A stretch of 64,000 nt of DNA, taken from contig JAPYUM010000013.1 in the NCBI GenBank assembly GCA_029940535.1, positions 1 through 64,000 on the forward strand, read 5' to 3'. Every line of letters starts with the position of its first letter. The stretch's first letter is position 1. The translations under genes and the position numbers were made by a program. Of the stretch, positions 20,793 to 30,460 are shown in pieces. The notes beneath the pieces were generated by a model that saw only the letters and a program-made list of their open reading frames with translations, was not told the DNA's origin and did no database searches. This DNA is from Vicinamibacterales bacterium. GTDB lineage: Bacteria > Acidobacteriota > Vicinamibacteria > Vicinamibacterales > UBA8438.

Positions 20793-22934
20793 TCAGGGTT
20801 CGGTCCCGCGGATGGCGGGGGCGTACATCTGCTCCACGTATTCCTTCACCATGCGGCGGGCCGTGAAGCGAGGGGCGACGGTACGGATAGCCTGGCGCAC
20901 CAGCGTTAGCCATCGTTTCGGGAGGTCGTCGTTGTCGCGGTCGTAGAAGGCGGGAACAACATCGCGTTCGAGGAGCGTGTACAAGGCCTCGGCGTCGGCG
21001 GCGTCGGTCGCCGCGTCATCTGGATGCGTGCCACCGTCGATCAGCCAGCCGTTGTCGCCCGCGTAGCCCTCGGCCCACCAGCCGTCGCCAATACTCAGAT
21101 GCGGAACGCCGTTGAGCGCCGCCTTCATGCCACTGGTGCCGCTGGCTTCGAGCGGCTTCCGCGGATTGTTGAGCCACACGTCGCAGCCCTGTACGAGGAA
21201 GTGGGCGACGTGCAGGTCGTAGTCATCGACAAACGCGACCCGACCGCCGAAGCCGGAGTCGAGCGCCCGCTGATACACACGCTGGAGGTGGTGTTTGCCG
21301 GGGTCATCGGCAGGGTGAGCCTTGCCCGCGAAGACCAGCTGGACCGGCCGCTTCGCGGTATCGAGAATACGGCTGAGTCGCTCGGGGTCGCTGAAAATGA
21401 GCTCCGGGCGCTTGTATCCGGTGAATCGCCTGGCGAACCCGATCGTGAGCGCATTGGGGTCCAGCAGGGTCCCCGCCGCCAGCACGCGGGCGGCGTCGAC
21501 CCCGCCCGTCGTCCACCGTTGGCGGCCGCGTTCACGAATGAAGTCAAAGAGATACCGTCGCAGCTCCTGCCTGACCTGCCACAGGTCCGCGTCCGGGATG
21601 TCGAGGACGCGGTCCCAGATGGCGTCGTCCCGCTGGTCCCGCCAGCGTGGGCCGAGATAACGGTCGAACAGCAGCGCGAGGCGATGCGCGACCCAGGTGC
21701 CGACGTGGACGCCATTGGTGATGGCCCGAACTTGACGCTCAGCCTCTGATCCTTCCGGCCAGATCGGCGCCCACATTTTTCGCGTGACGTCGGCGTGGAG
21801 CTCGCTGACAGCGTTGACCTGTCCCGCGGTGCGGAGCGCCAGCGCCGTCATATTGAATTGCGGCCCCGCACCGTTGTCATACTGGCCCAGTTCCAGGAAT
21901 GCGTCCCGATGGGGTGCCAGCGTGCCCCAGCAGCCGGCCAGGTGCGACTCCACGAGCTGGAATGGGAAGGTGTCGTGACCGGCCGGTACCGGCGTATGGG
22001 TGGTGAAAACCGTGGTTCGGCGCACCTCCGCCAGGGCCGCCTCGAAGCTGTCGCCGCGGTCGATCATCTCCCGCATCCGCTGGAGCACGACGAATGCCGC
22101 GTGGCCCTCATTGAGATGCCAGACCATCGGATCAGAGCCCATGGCGCGGAGTGCGCGCACACCGCCGACGCCGAGGATGATTTCCTGCTGTACGCGAGTC
22201 TCGGTATCGCCGCCGTAGAGACGGGCCGACAGCTCTCGATCCCAGGGGGCGTTCTCGTCGAGGCCCGTGTCGAGGAGGTAGAGCTTGGTGCGGCCGAGCC
22301 GGACTCGCCACACGGAGACCTTCACCGTGCGGCGCCCCAAGGGTACCGTGACCACACACGGTCGTCCCCCTGGGGTGATCGCCGGGGTGACGGGCACATC
22401 GGCCCAGGTCAGCCGTTCATATGTCTCCTGCTGTCGCCCATCCGCCGCGACCCGTTGGTGGAAGTAGCCCTGCGGGTACATGAACCCGACCCCGAGGAGG
22501 GGAAGTCCCAGGTCTCCGCCCTCTTTGCAGATGTCACCCGCCAGCACGCCCAGACCACCGGCGTAAATGGGGAGCGACTGGTGGAGGGCGAATTCGGCCG
22601 AGAAGTAGGCCACCGATCGGCCCGGCAACGCCGGCATTCGCTCGCTCCACCAACTGCCGGACGCGCGCCGCGTAGGGTCGAGCTCCGTCAGGGCACGGTC
22701 ATACAGATCGAGAAATACCGGGTCTCGGGCGGCGTCCGTGAGACGTGTGGCCGGAAGCAGACGGAGCATCCGCACCGGGTTGTGGTCGGTCGTGCGCCAC
22801 AGGGTATAGTCCAGGCGCCTGAACACATTACGGGCGTTCGGATTCCAGGTCCACCACAGGTCGAGCGCCAGCTCGCCGAGTCGGGTGATACGGGGAGGCA
22901 GGGGGGCGAGCCCGTCCAGGCGGATGGTTGTCAT
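20793..22934 (-). CDS. glgP: alpha-glucan family phosphorylase (GT35)
   Basis: VWHLNEGHAAFVVLQR, RRFTGYKRPELIFSDP, NNPRKPLEASGTSGMKAALNGVPHLSIGDGWWAEG motifs. Confidence 0.94.
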   Translation of the reverse strand: MTTIRLDGLAPLPPRITRLGELALDLWWTWNPNARNVFRRLDYTLWRTTDHNPVRMLRLLPATRLTDAARDPVFLDLYDRALTELDPTRRASGSWWSERMPALPGRSVAYFSAEFALHQSLPIYAGGLGVLAGDICKEGGDLGLPLLGVGFMYPQGYFHQRVAADGRQQETYERLTWADVPVTPAITPGGRPCVVTVPLGRRTVKVSVWRVRLGRTKLYLLDTGLDENAPWDRELSARLYGGDTETRVQQEIILGVGGVRALRAMGSDPMVWHLNEGHAAFVVLQRMREMIDRGDSFEAALAEVRRTTVFTTHTPVPAGHDTFPFQLVESHLAGCWGTLAPHRDAFLELGQYDNGAGPQFNMTALALRTAGQVNAVSELHADVTRKMWAPIWPEGSEAERQVRAITNGVHVGTWVAHRLALLFDRYLGPRWRDQRDDAIWDRVLDIPDADLWQVRQELRRYLFDFIRERGRQRWTTGGVDAARVLAAGTLLDPNALTIGFARRFTGYKRPELIFSDPERLSRILDTAKRPVQLVFAGKAHPADDPGKHHLQRVYQRALDSGFGGRVAFVDDYDLHVAHFLVQGCDVWLNNPRKPLEASGTSGMKAALNGVPHLSIGDGWWAEGYAGDNGWLIDGGTHPDDAATDAADAEALYTLLERDVVPAFYDRDNDDLPKRWLTLVRQAIRTVAPRFTARRMVKEYVEQMYAPAIRGTEP

Positions 22935-22995
22935 GTCGCTGCTGTCTCGTTGCCCGTTGTGAGCTGGGCGACCGCGATCGGGCCGATGTTCCGTC

Positions 22996-23913
22996 TCACC
23001 GTTCCGCCCAGCGGAGCTTCTCGCGTAGCACCGCGAAGTACGGGCGCGCCGCGGCGCGAATCATTCGCAACGAGCGGCTGGCGGCCTCCACGATGACCTC
23101 ATCGCCATGCTCCAGCTTAAATCCGGTCTGGCCGTCGAAGCTGGCGAACGCATCGGTTGGTCGGGCGGCCAGCTCCGGTTGGATGTGAATGGCGCCGCTC
23201 GCGGGGAGCACGATCGGTCGGTTGGTCAACGCGTGGGGGGCGATCGGCGTGAGCACGACCGCGTTCACGAGGGGGTGCACGATCGGTCCCCCCGCAGAGA
23301 GGTTATAGGCGGTCGACCCGGTCGGGGTGGCGACAATCAAACCGTCCGCCCGGAACCGAGCGACGAAGTGGTCTCCCACAGAGACCGACAGGTCCAGGAT
23401 GCCGGAGAGCGCGCTCTTGGTGATGACCACGTCGTTCAGCACGACTTGCTCGTCGAGAGTGGTCGTCCCACGGACAGTACGGGATCGCAGCATGCGGCGC
23501 TCGTCGATACCGGCGGTCCCTTCGACGACCGAGGCGAGCGCGGCGAACAGCTCGGGTAAGGTGATTTCGGTCAGGAAACCGAGACTGCCGAAGTTGACGG
23601 CCAAAATCGGGGGGTCCGCGTCGGTCGCCGCGATTCGGCGCGCCATCCCAAGCAGCGTGCCGTCACCCCCGAGCACCAGGATGAGGTCCGACGCCTCGGG
23701 CAACAGGGCCGCGTCGGCCGTTGGGGTGGAGGTGAGTCCGGCGAGTTCCGCCGTGGCTCGTTCGACGGTCGGCGACAGCCCTCGCTCGGTCAGCCAGTCC
23801 ACCACGTTCCGCACCACCGGGGCCGCTTCGCGCAGGCGCGCGCGCGCTACGATGCCAACACGTCTGATCGGGGCGAGCGTAGCCGGAGACGGCATGGGTG
23901 TGTCGGTACACAT
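22996..23913 (-). CDS. nadK: NAD kinase
   Basis: LILVLGGDGTLLGMARR, NFGSLGFLTEI, TPTGSTAYNLSAGGPIVHP. Confidence 0.95.
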   Translation of the reverse strand: MCTDTPMPSPATLAPIRRVGIVARARLREAAPVVRNVVDWLTERGLSPTVERATAELAGLTSTPTADAALLPEASDLILVLGGDGTLLGMARRIAATDADPPILAVNFGSLGFLTEITLPELFAALASVVEGTAGIDERRMLRSRTVRGTTTLDEQVVLNDVVITKSALSGILDLSVSVGDHFVARFRADGLIVATPTGSTAYNLSAGGPIVHPLVNAVVLTPIAPHALTNRPIVLPASGAIHIQPELAARPTDAFASFDGQTGFKLEHGDEVIVEAASRSLRMIRAAARPYFAVLREKLRWAER

Positions 23914-24698
23914 CAGGATGCAGCGGCGTGTCGGAGGTGTAGAAAAAATTCGCGATTGCCTTCGGCGCCCGTGATCGGCGAGGGCGCCATGGCGACTCGG
24001 GTCAATCCTACCGCAGCGGCTGCCGCCGCCACATCCTCCACGGTTCGTTCGTGCAGACGTGGGTCTTTCACGACGCCGCCCCGGCCGACGTCAGCGCGGC
24101 CGACCTCGAACTGCGGTTTGACCAGGACGACCAGGTCCGCGTTGGGGCGAAGCAACTGGGAGAGTCGGTCGACGAAGTACCGGACGGAGATGAAGGACAC
24201 ATCGACCGTAATGATGTCGAACTGTCGATGTTCCGTCGGCCAGGCCTCTGGCGGGACGGTGGCGATATGCGTGCGTTCAAGGACGACCACGCGCTCGTCG
24301 CGGCGCAGACGCCAGTCGAGCTGGCCGTGTCCAACGTCGAGGGCCACGACCGTTGTCGCCCCGCGTCGTAGCAACACATCCGTAAACCCACCAGTTGACG
24401 CGCCCACGTCCAACGCCAGGGTCCCGGTCGGGTCGATCTGGAACCGGTCCAGGGCGTCAGCCAGCTTCAGACCGCCCCGCCCCACGTAGGGATGGTCTGG
24501 CGTGACGAGTGTGAGTTCCGCGTCAGCGTGGACGAGCGCGCCCGCTTTTGTTGCGGGGTGGCCGTCCACCCGCACCTGTCCGGCCATGATCAGCGCGTGG
24601 CCGCGGGTACGCGAGTCAACGAGCCCGCGCTCGAGGAGCAAGGTGTCGAGTCGGACACGAGGGAGGGAAGGTAGGGAACCCACGGTCGCCGGTCGCAT
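23913..24698 (-). CDS. tlyA: TlyA family rRNA (cytidine-2'-O)-methyltransferase
   Basis: VRLDTLLLERGLVDSRTRGHALIMAGQVRVDG (S4 domain), DVGASTGGFTDVLLRRGA, VVLVKPQFEVGR; start at MRPATVG. Confidence 0.92.
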   Translation of the reverse strand: MRPATVGSLPSLPRVRLDTLLLERGLVDSRTRGHALIMAGQVRVDGHPATKAGALVHADAELTLVTPDHPYVGRGGLKLADALDRFQIDPTGTLALDVGASTGGFTDVLLRRGATTVVALDVGHGQLDWRLRRDERVVVLERTHIATVPPEAWPTEHRQFDIITVDVSFISVRYFVDRLSQLLRPNADLVVLVKPQFEVGRADVGRGGVVKDPRLHERTVEDVAAAAAAVGLTRVAMAPSPITGAEGNREFFLHLRHAAAS

Positions 24699-24735
24699 CG
24701 TCAGTGTGTCGGGTGGTGGTGGCGCTGGTGCATGT

Positions 24736-25698
24736 TCATTGGCGTCGGGACACGACCCAGTCGGCGATCTCGCCCAGTCGGCCACCCAGGTTGGCGTCGG
24801 CGAGTGCGTCCCTGGCCGCCGCCGCCGCGTTGGTCGCGAGCGCCCGCGATCGCGCGACGCCGTGCACTGCGGGATACGTCGGCTTGCCGGCCGCGGCATC
24901 TTTGCCCGCGGTCTTGCCCAGGTCGGTCGCACTGCCCTCCACGTCGAGAATGTCATCGACAATCTGGAATGCCAATCCGAGATGAGTGGAGTAGGCGTCG
25001 ATGGCGGCGACGGTGGGACGGTCGCCGTCGGCCAGGATCGCCCCGAGGGCCGCCGCGGCGCCGATCAACGCGCCAGTCTTGCGCTCATGAATTTCGCGGA
25101 GGGCTTCGTGGCCGGTTACAGGTGCGGCCCGCCCGTCGCCCACGGTCGTCAGGTTGCCGGTAGCCTCGACATCGAGCACCTGTCCGCCGACCATGCCGGC
25201 GGCGCCGGCCGCCCCGGCCAGTCGAGCGATGGCTTGGAGCCGTCGGGCCAGACGCGCGGGTGTTTCGTCAGCCTCGGGACGCGCCAGCACCTCGAAGGCA
25301 TGGGTGAGTAGTGCATCGCCGGCCAATATCGCCACCGCGTCCCCGTACACGACATGCGCGGTGGGCCGCCCGCGGCGCACATCGTCGTCGTCCATTGCTG
25401 GCAAATCGTCATGGATGAGCGAATAGGTGTGGACCAGTTCCACGGCGCATGCGGCCGGCATCGCAGAGGGCGACCGGGTGGGGTCACGACCAGGGTCATC
25501 CCGAACGGCCACGGCCTCGGCCGTGGCCAGCGTCAAGATGGGCCGCAGCCGTTTGCCGCCAGCCAGCAAGCTGTAGCGCATGGCGTCGACGATGAGGACC
25601 GGGCACGCGGGGGGCGTGGGCAACCCCGCGTTGAGCGCGGTCTCGATCTCGGTCCGCCGAACGCGCAGGTAGTGCTCGAAATCCTGGCCGTTGGTCAC
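24736..25698 (-). CDS. ispA: polyprenyl (geranyl/farnesyl) diphosphate synthase
   Basis: DDLPAMDDDDVRRGRPTAH (FARM) and FQIVDDILDVEG (SARM) motifs; adjacent xseB/xseA. Confidence 0.92.
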   Translation of the reverse strand: MTNGQDFEHYLRVRRTEIETALNAGLPTPPACPVLIVDAMRYSLLAGGKRLRPILTLATAEAVAVRDDPGRDPTRSPSAMPAACAVELVHTYSLIHDDLPAMDDDDVRRGRPTAHVVYGDAVAILAGDALLTHAFEVLARPEADETPARLARRLQAIARLAGAAGAAGMVGGQVLDVEATGNLTTVGDGRAAPVTGHEALREIHERKTGALIGAAAALGAILADGDRPTVAAIDAYSTHLGLAFQIVDDILDVEGSATDLGKTAGKDAAAGKPTYPAVHGVARSRALATNAAAAARDALADANLGGRLGEIADWVVSRRQ

Positions 25699-25955
25699 TC
25701 GTCGTCGCCATCCTCGACCGAACGCGTCAACGTGTCCGGCGCCGGAGCCCGTTCGCCCCGGTCGTTCAGCACCTCGATACGCCGTTCCGCGTCTTCGAGC
25801 CGTGTGTGGCAGAACCGGGAAAGCTGGACGCCCCGTTCGTAGAGTTCGAGTGACTGCTCCAACGAGAGGTCGCCACCCTCGAGCGTCTTTACGATGGATT
25901 CCAACTCGCCTATCGCCGATTCAAAGTCTTGGGTGTCCTGTTTCATCGCCATCAT
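25695..25955 (-). CDS. xseB: exodeoxyribonuclease VII small subunit
   Basis: FESAIGELESIVKTLEGGDLSLEQSLELYERGVQLSRFC. Confidence 0.95.
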   Translation of the reverse strand: MMAMKQDTQDFESAIGELESIVKTLEGGDLSLEQSLELYERGVQLSRFCHTRLEDAERRIEVLNDRGERAPAPDTLTRSVEDGDDE

Positions 25956-27340
25956 TCGTTCTTTGCCGTCACCGTGCACGTTAGCTCGCCGCGTCGGAGT
26001 CTGATGGCCACGCCGTCGCCGATCGACACGCGGTTGGCATTTCGCAGAATCGCGGTCCGCTCCTCGTTCCAGCACAGAGCGTACCCTCGCGAGAGCACGC
26101 CTAGTGGACTGAGTGCGTCAAGACGCCCCGTGACGTCGCCGACACGACTCGCCAGGTGCTGACGCCGCTGCGCCATGGCCGCACGCAGACGCTCACGCGC
26201 GGTCGCCAGTCGCGTTCTGGTCGATTCGAGTCGCCGGCCGGGTTCGTGGGCGTCCAAACGCGCGCGCGCCGCGTGCAGACGACGCAGACGACTGGTCAGC
26301 AGGGCCTGGCCGGTGCCGACGAGCGCGTGCGTCACCTCAGCCGCGTGCCGACCGCGTCCGGCGAGTCGGGCCGGCCAGGCCGCGAGGCCCGGGCGCCGGT
26401 CCAACTGGAGCAGTCGTGTTCGTCGTCGACCAATGCCGTCCGCCGCGCAGACGCCCAGCGCGCGGGTGAACTGGGCGACGCGATTCTGGAGTTCATCCCG
26501 GCCGGCGACAACGATCTCCGCCGCGGCCGAGGGGGTCGGGGCTCGCACATCGGCGACCAGGTCGCTCAGCGTCACGTCGGTCTCGTGACCCACCGCCGAG
26601 ATGATCGGAACGGTGGCATCCGCGATCGCGCGCGCCACCGGTTCTTCATTGAATGCCCAGAGGTCTTCGAGTGACCCCCCTCCCCGTCCCACGATGATCA
26701 CGTCCACACCGGGTGTGCGCGAGAGCAGGGTGATGCCGCGCGCGACCTGCGCGGCGGCCCCGTCGCCTTGCACCCTGGCCGCGCGAATGAGGACGTGCGC
26801 GGTTGGATGCCGCCGGATCAGCACGTTGAGGATGTCGCGCAGCGCGGCGCCGTCCAGCGACGTGACTACGCCGATCTGGCGGGGCAGGAGTGGCAGCGGC
26901 CGCTTCCTATCTGGTGCGAACAGGCCGTCGGCTTCGAGCGTGCGCTTGAGCTGATCGAACGCGACTTGCAGCGCCCCGACGCCCTGCGGCTGGAGATGCT
27001 CACACACGATCTGATACTCGCCCTTCGGCTCGTACACCGTCACCCGGCCGCGCGCAATCACTCTGAGCCCGTCTTCCGGCTTGAAGCGAAGGTACCGGAC
27101 GGCCGAACGGAACATCACCGCTTTGAGTTGCGCCTGGTCGTCTCGCAACGTGAAGTAGAGGTGGCCGGTTTTCCAAAGGCGGCTGTTGGCGAGTTCGCCT
27201 TCCACCCAGACTTCGGCGTAGGTCGACTCCAGGACCGAGCGGATCTGGGTCGTGAGCGCGGTCACGGTCAGAACGTCGCGGGTCGGCGTGCTGCGTCGCG
27301 AGGGGGCGCCGAACGGGAGCTGTGGCGGAGTGTTCATCAC
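25952..27340 (-). CDS. xseA: exodeoxyribonuclease VII large subunit
   Basis: VWVEGELANSRLWKTGHLYFTLRDDQAQLKAVMF; GRGGGSLEDLWAFNEEPVARAI; SAVGHETDVTLSDLVADVRAPTPSAAAE. Confidence 0.96.
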   Translation of the reverse strand: MMNTPPQLPFGAPSRRSTPTRDVLTVTALTTQIRSVLESTYAEVWVEGELANSRLWKTGHLYFTLRDDQAQLKAVMFRSAVRYLRFKPEDGLRVIARGRVTVYEPKGEYQIVCEHLQPQGVGALQVAFDQLKRTLEADGLFAPDRKRPLPLLPRQIGVVTSLDGAALRDILNVLIRRHPTAHVLIRAARVQGDGAAAQVARGITLLSRTPGVDVIIVGRGGGSLEDLWAFNEEPVARAIADATVPIISAVGHETDVTLSDLVADVRAPTPSAAAEIVVAGRDELQNRVAQFTRALGVCAADGIGRRRTRLLQLDRRPGLAAWPARLAGRGRHAAEVTHALVGTGQALLTSRLRRLHAARARLDAHEPGRRLESTRTRLATARERLRAAMAQRRQHLASRVGDVTGRLDALSPLGVLSRGYALCWNEERTAILRNANRVSIGDGVAIRLRRGELTCTVTAKNE

Positions 27341-28155
27341 GCTGGTCCAGTGGCTGGCGTCGCCTCGAAGTCCGAGGGGGTCAGGCTGAGGCGCTCGATG
27401 CCCGTGGCGTGGCCAGTCGCGGCGTCCGCGGTGACGATCACGCCGTGCAGCCGTGGGTCTCCGGTCGCGGTGTCGAAGCGACCGGGCAGGCTAGTCAGGA
27501 ATCGGTTGAGCACCACACGCTTGTCGACACCGATGACCGAATCATGCGGTCCCGTCATGCCGACATCGGTGATATAGGCGGTGCCGCCGGGCAGCACCCG
27601 GTTGTCGGCCGACTGCACGTGGGTGTGCGTGCCCACCACAGCTGCTACCTGGCCGTCGAGGTGCCACCCCATCGCGATCTTCTCCGAGGTTGCTTCAGCG
27701 TGGAAGTCGACCAAGATGATGGACGCCTGCTCTCGAACGGCGGCGATCTCATCGCGTATCACGACGAATGGGTTGTCGAGCGGTGCCATGAACACGCGGC
27801 CCATGGCGTTGATCACCCCGACCGAGTCGCCGGCGCGGGTCTTGACCACGATATGTCCGGAGCCAGGCGCGCCGGCCGGGAAATTCGCCGGTCTGAGCAG
27901 GCGGGGCTCGAGCTCGATGTACTCGAGGGCTTCCCGCTTGTCCCACACGTGATTGCCGGTCGTCATCACATCCACACCCTGATCGCGAATGGCGTCGCCA
28001 ATGTCACGGGTAATGCCGTTGCCGCCAGCCGCGTTCTCGACGTTCGCCACGACGATGTCGATGTCATGCCGCTCGACCAGTTGCGTGATGCCGGCCCGTA
28101 TCAGCGCCCGGCCCGGTTTACCGACGATGTCACCGACAAACAGTAATTTCACCAT
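27337..28155 (-). CDS. YmdB-family metallophosphoesterase (TIGR00282-like)
   Basis: MVKLLFVGDIVGKPGRALI, NAAGGNGIT, TGNHVWDKRE, GTHTHVQSADNRVLPGGTAYITDVGMTGP. Confidence 0.92.
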   Translation of the reverse strand: MVKLLFVGDIVGKPGRALIRAGITQLVERHDIDIVVANVENAAGGNGITRDIGDAIRDQGVDVMTTGNHVWDKREALEYIELEPRLLRPANFPAGAPGSGHIVVKTRAGDSVGVINAMGRVFMAPLDNPFVVIRDEIAAVREQASIILVDFHAEATSEKIAMGWHLDGQVAAVVGTHTHVQSADNRVLPGGTAYITDVGMTGPHDSVIGVDKRVVLNRFLTSLPGRFDTATGDPRLHGVIVTADAATGHATGIERLSLTPSDFEATPATGPA

Positions 28156-28469
28156 GAGAACCCGATCAGAAATAAGTTGACCATGCTGGACGTGGAGGCG
28201 CCGGTCCGGTAAGGCCTGAGGAGTGCGTCCTTTGCATTTCGGTCCATTGCTCTGGCGGCGGCGTGTCGGCCGTGCGTCATGGTCATGATCGCACACTGGT
28301 GGAGGGTGGGCGACAACACCACCCGTCGGCGCCGCTTACATGTCTCGAGTTGCGGACCACTGACCCGCAGTCAGGCGTTTGGAAGCGTCGGAACAGCACG
28401 GCTCTCCCTGTGCCTCGGTCTCCCAGACTCATCAGACGACATTCATGCCGACCTGGCCGCTGTTTGACG

Positions 28470-28612
28470 GGCCTGTTATTAATATGAGCGTATATAAGTC
28501 ATATTTACTTATTTACATACACTCACTATATGGTTATCATATCTTCAGCGTTGGGAATCGGCGGGTCTCCGCCGTGAACCGAAGATGACCGTTTCATTCG
28601 CAGGAGGACTAC
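28470..28612 (+). promoter_or_regulatory. AT-rich upstream region/5' leader of hsp20
   Basis: Strong local AT enrichment (ATTAATATGAGCGTATATAAGTCATATTTACTTATTTACATACACTCACTATATGG), a CGGCGG-GTCT-CCGCCG hairpin at 28559-28574, AGGAGGA SD before the ATG. Confidence 0.5.
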
Positions 28613-29056
28613 ATGTCATACGTTCAGTGGAATCCGTTTCGTGAGCTTTCGGTCTTTCGTACACCGGTCGGCCGGACGTTTCGTCCCGGTGGGTCCATCA
28701 CCGAGGACAGCGGCACCGAGTCGAGTTGGACGCCGGCGGTGGATGTCTATGAGACCGAGGACCACGCGTTGGTGGTCAGCGCCGATCTCTCAGGCGTTGA
28801 CCCGAAGGATGTGAGCGTCACGCTCGAGGACGGGATGTTAACCCTCGCTGGCGAGCGCAAGTTCGAGAGCACTGGTGACAAGGGTCGCGTCTACCGAACG
28901 GAGCGTGCCTACGGCAGCTTCCGCCGGTCGTTCAGTGTGCCGAACACGGTTGACGGCGATGGCGTGACCGCCGAGCACAAGGACGGGACCCTGCGGGTCA
29001 CCCTGCCGCAGAAAGAAGATGCGAAGCCACAGCGCATCACCGTCAAGGCGGCATAG
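28613..29056 (+). CDS. Hsp20/alpha-crystallin family small heat-shock protein
   Basis: alpha-crystallin domain: ETEDHALVVSADLSGVDPKDVSVTLEDGMLTLAGERK..FRRSFSVPNTVDGDGVTAEHKDGTLRVTLPQ. Confidence 0.95.
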   Translation: MSYVQWNPFRELSVFRTPVGRTFRPGGSITEDSGTESSWTPAVDVYETEDHALVVSADLSGVDPKDVSVTLEDGMLTLAGERKFESTGDKGRVYRTERAYGSFRRSFSVPNTVDGDGVTAEHKDGTLRVTLPQKEDAKPQRITVKAA

Positions 29057-29069
29057 TGTTCGAAGAGTC

Positions 29070-29103
29070 GCCCCGCGCGGCCGCACCTACGGTCGCGCGG
29101 GGC
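29070..29103 (+). terminator. terminator-like hairpin after hsp20
   Basis: GCCCCGCGCGGCC-8 nt-GGTCGCGCGGGGC, 12 of 13 positions complementary; no long U tract. Confidence 0.55.
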
Positions 29104-29140
29104 TTCGGAGAACTCGCGTAGGCACACAGGGAGGCCACGT

Positions 29141-29389
29141 ATGAGTCACGAGACGCCGAGCATCCGCCGGCAGCATATGGGTGCCATCGATGCGAGGGCC
29201 ATCGTCCCGGTCAGGGATGCACATGGCGGCCTGACGATGTACTCCCGCGGCCGTCCGACCCACTACTTGTTGGCCGGCGAATGGTATGTCGCCGCGCCGA
29301 GACCACATGCGCCCCAGTTGCCCGAGTCGCCCGGCCGGGCTGGGTCAGCCACGGCAGTCAGGGCGCTCACAGGCAACCGGATTAGTTGA
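29141..29389 (+). CDS. small hypothetical protein
   Basis: 82-aa ORF with an upstream GGGAGG-like SD; no recognised family. Confidence 0.35.
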   Translation: MSHETPSIRRQHMGAIDARAIVPVRDAHGGLTMYSRGRPTHYLLAGEWYVAAPRPHAPQLPESPGRAGSATAVRALTGNRIS

Positions 29390-29441
29390 CACCGGATGCG
29401 GGTCTCGACTACGTGCTACTTTTGGGGTACGATCAACGGTT

Positions 29442-29762
29442 ATGACTGACGATTCTGACGCCCTTACCGACGGCGACACGGTTTCCGCCGCTCCGATGCT
29501 GCCCGTGGCGATGCCACGGACCCCGGCGGAGCCGGCACCACCGGTCACCAACCGTTTCCTCTTTGTCGATGTCGCGGCGCAGCGAGCCAAACAGCTCCGT
29601 CGCGGTGCGCTGCCTCGCCTCGAGCAGCTGCGGCCTGATCCGAACACCGGCGAGCGCCCGCCGGTGACCATGCGGTTGGAGCGGATTGCGATGGAAGAAG
29701 TTGAGAAGGGCCTGATCGAATACGATGTCCCGCCGCAGAAGGCACCGGAGACCGAGGCGTGA
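29442..29762 (+). CDS. rpoZ: RNA polymerase omega subunit-like protein (RpoZ)
   Basis: NRFLFVDVAAQRAKQLRRGALPRLEQ..VTMRLERIAMEEVEKGLIEY resembles the omega core (RF.x.VxVAAxRAKQL, IAxxEVxxGLI); extended Pro-rich N-terminus. Confidence 0.7.
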   Translation: MTDDSDALTDGDTVSAAPMLPVAMPRTPAEPAPPVTNRFLFVDVAAQRAKQLRRGALPRLEQLRPDPNTGERPPVTMRLERIAMEEVEKGLIEYDVPPQKAPETEA

Positions 29763-30031
29763 CTCCGGCAGAGATTCAGGACCTGGTGTTCGGCCTGATC
29801 CAGAGGCTCGGTATCTCCTCCGTGTTTCTGGTCGTCGTCTTCCTGGGGTTCTGCGTGATCGTCGGGTTCACCAAGCATCGAGTGATCGGGAAGTCCAGCC
29901 TGGTGGTCCGTAGCCTCGATGACCGCGTCGGCTCCGGCGCCCGTTTTCTCGCCCCAGACGTCCCCCGTGGTCCCGCCGACCAGCTCCACACGCCGGAACT
30001 TTTGGAACAGCCAGGTCGTCAGGTCTCATAA
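29759..30031 (+). CDS. small hypothetical membrane protein
   Basis: Single TM-like stretch SVFLVVVFLGFCVIVGF; overlaps the rpoZ-like stop by 4 bp. Confidence 0.35.
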   Translation: MTPAEIQDLVFGLIQRLGISSVFLVVVFLGFCVIVGFTKHRVIGKSSLVVRSLDDRVGSGARFLAPDVPRGPADQLHTPELLEQPGRQVS

Positions 30032-30115
30032 CGACGCGTCGGATGACGCGCGCGGGCTCCCGGAAGCTCGGCGACCGCGAGCGCTCACCGCGCCGTCGTA
30101 ACGAGGCTGAGGATC

Positions 30116-30460
30116 ATGAGCGAAATAGCCGGGTTGATCGCGCTGGGCGCCCTGGCGGCGGTGGGCTTTCTGGCGTTCGGCGCCCTGGTGCTGCTGATGA
30201 AGCTCGTCCTCGGCCTGATTCTCCTGCCTCTCCGCCTGCTTGCTTGGCTCGTCTTCCTGCCGGTGGTTCTCTTCAAGGCCGTCTTCGGGCTGCTCGCCGG
30301 GCTGGTCGTGCTGCCGATGGTGGCCGTCGCGGGGCTGGGCGTCATGTTCGTCCTGTTCGCGTTGCCGTTGGTGCCGCTGGCCCTGATGGCGCTTGCGGTG
30401 TGGGCGGTGGTCAAGCTGGCCCGGCCCGCGCCCGAACGCGCCCGCACGCCAGCCCGCTAG
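30116..30460 (+). CDS. hypothetical multi-pass membrane protein
   Basis: Highly hydrophobic 114-aa ORF with several TM-like segments. Confidence 0.55.
   Translation: MSEIAGLIALGALAAVGFLAFGALVLLMKLVLGLILLPLRLLAWLVFLPVVLFKAVFGLLAGLVVLPMVAVAGLGVMFVLFALPLVPLALMALAVWAVVKLARPAPERARTPAR

Noticed and set aside
21795-23096. 433-aa plus-strand ORF antisense to glgP
   Set aside because: Antisense to a confident glycogen phosphorylase gene.
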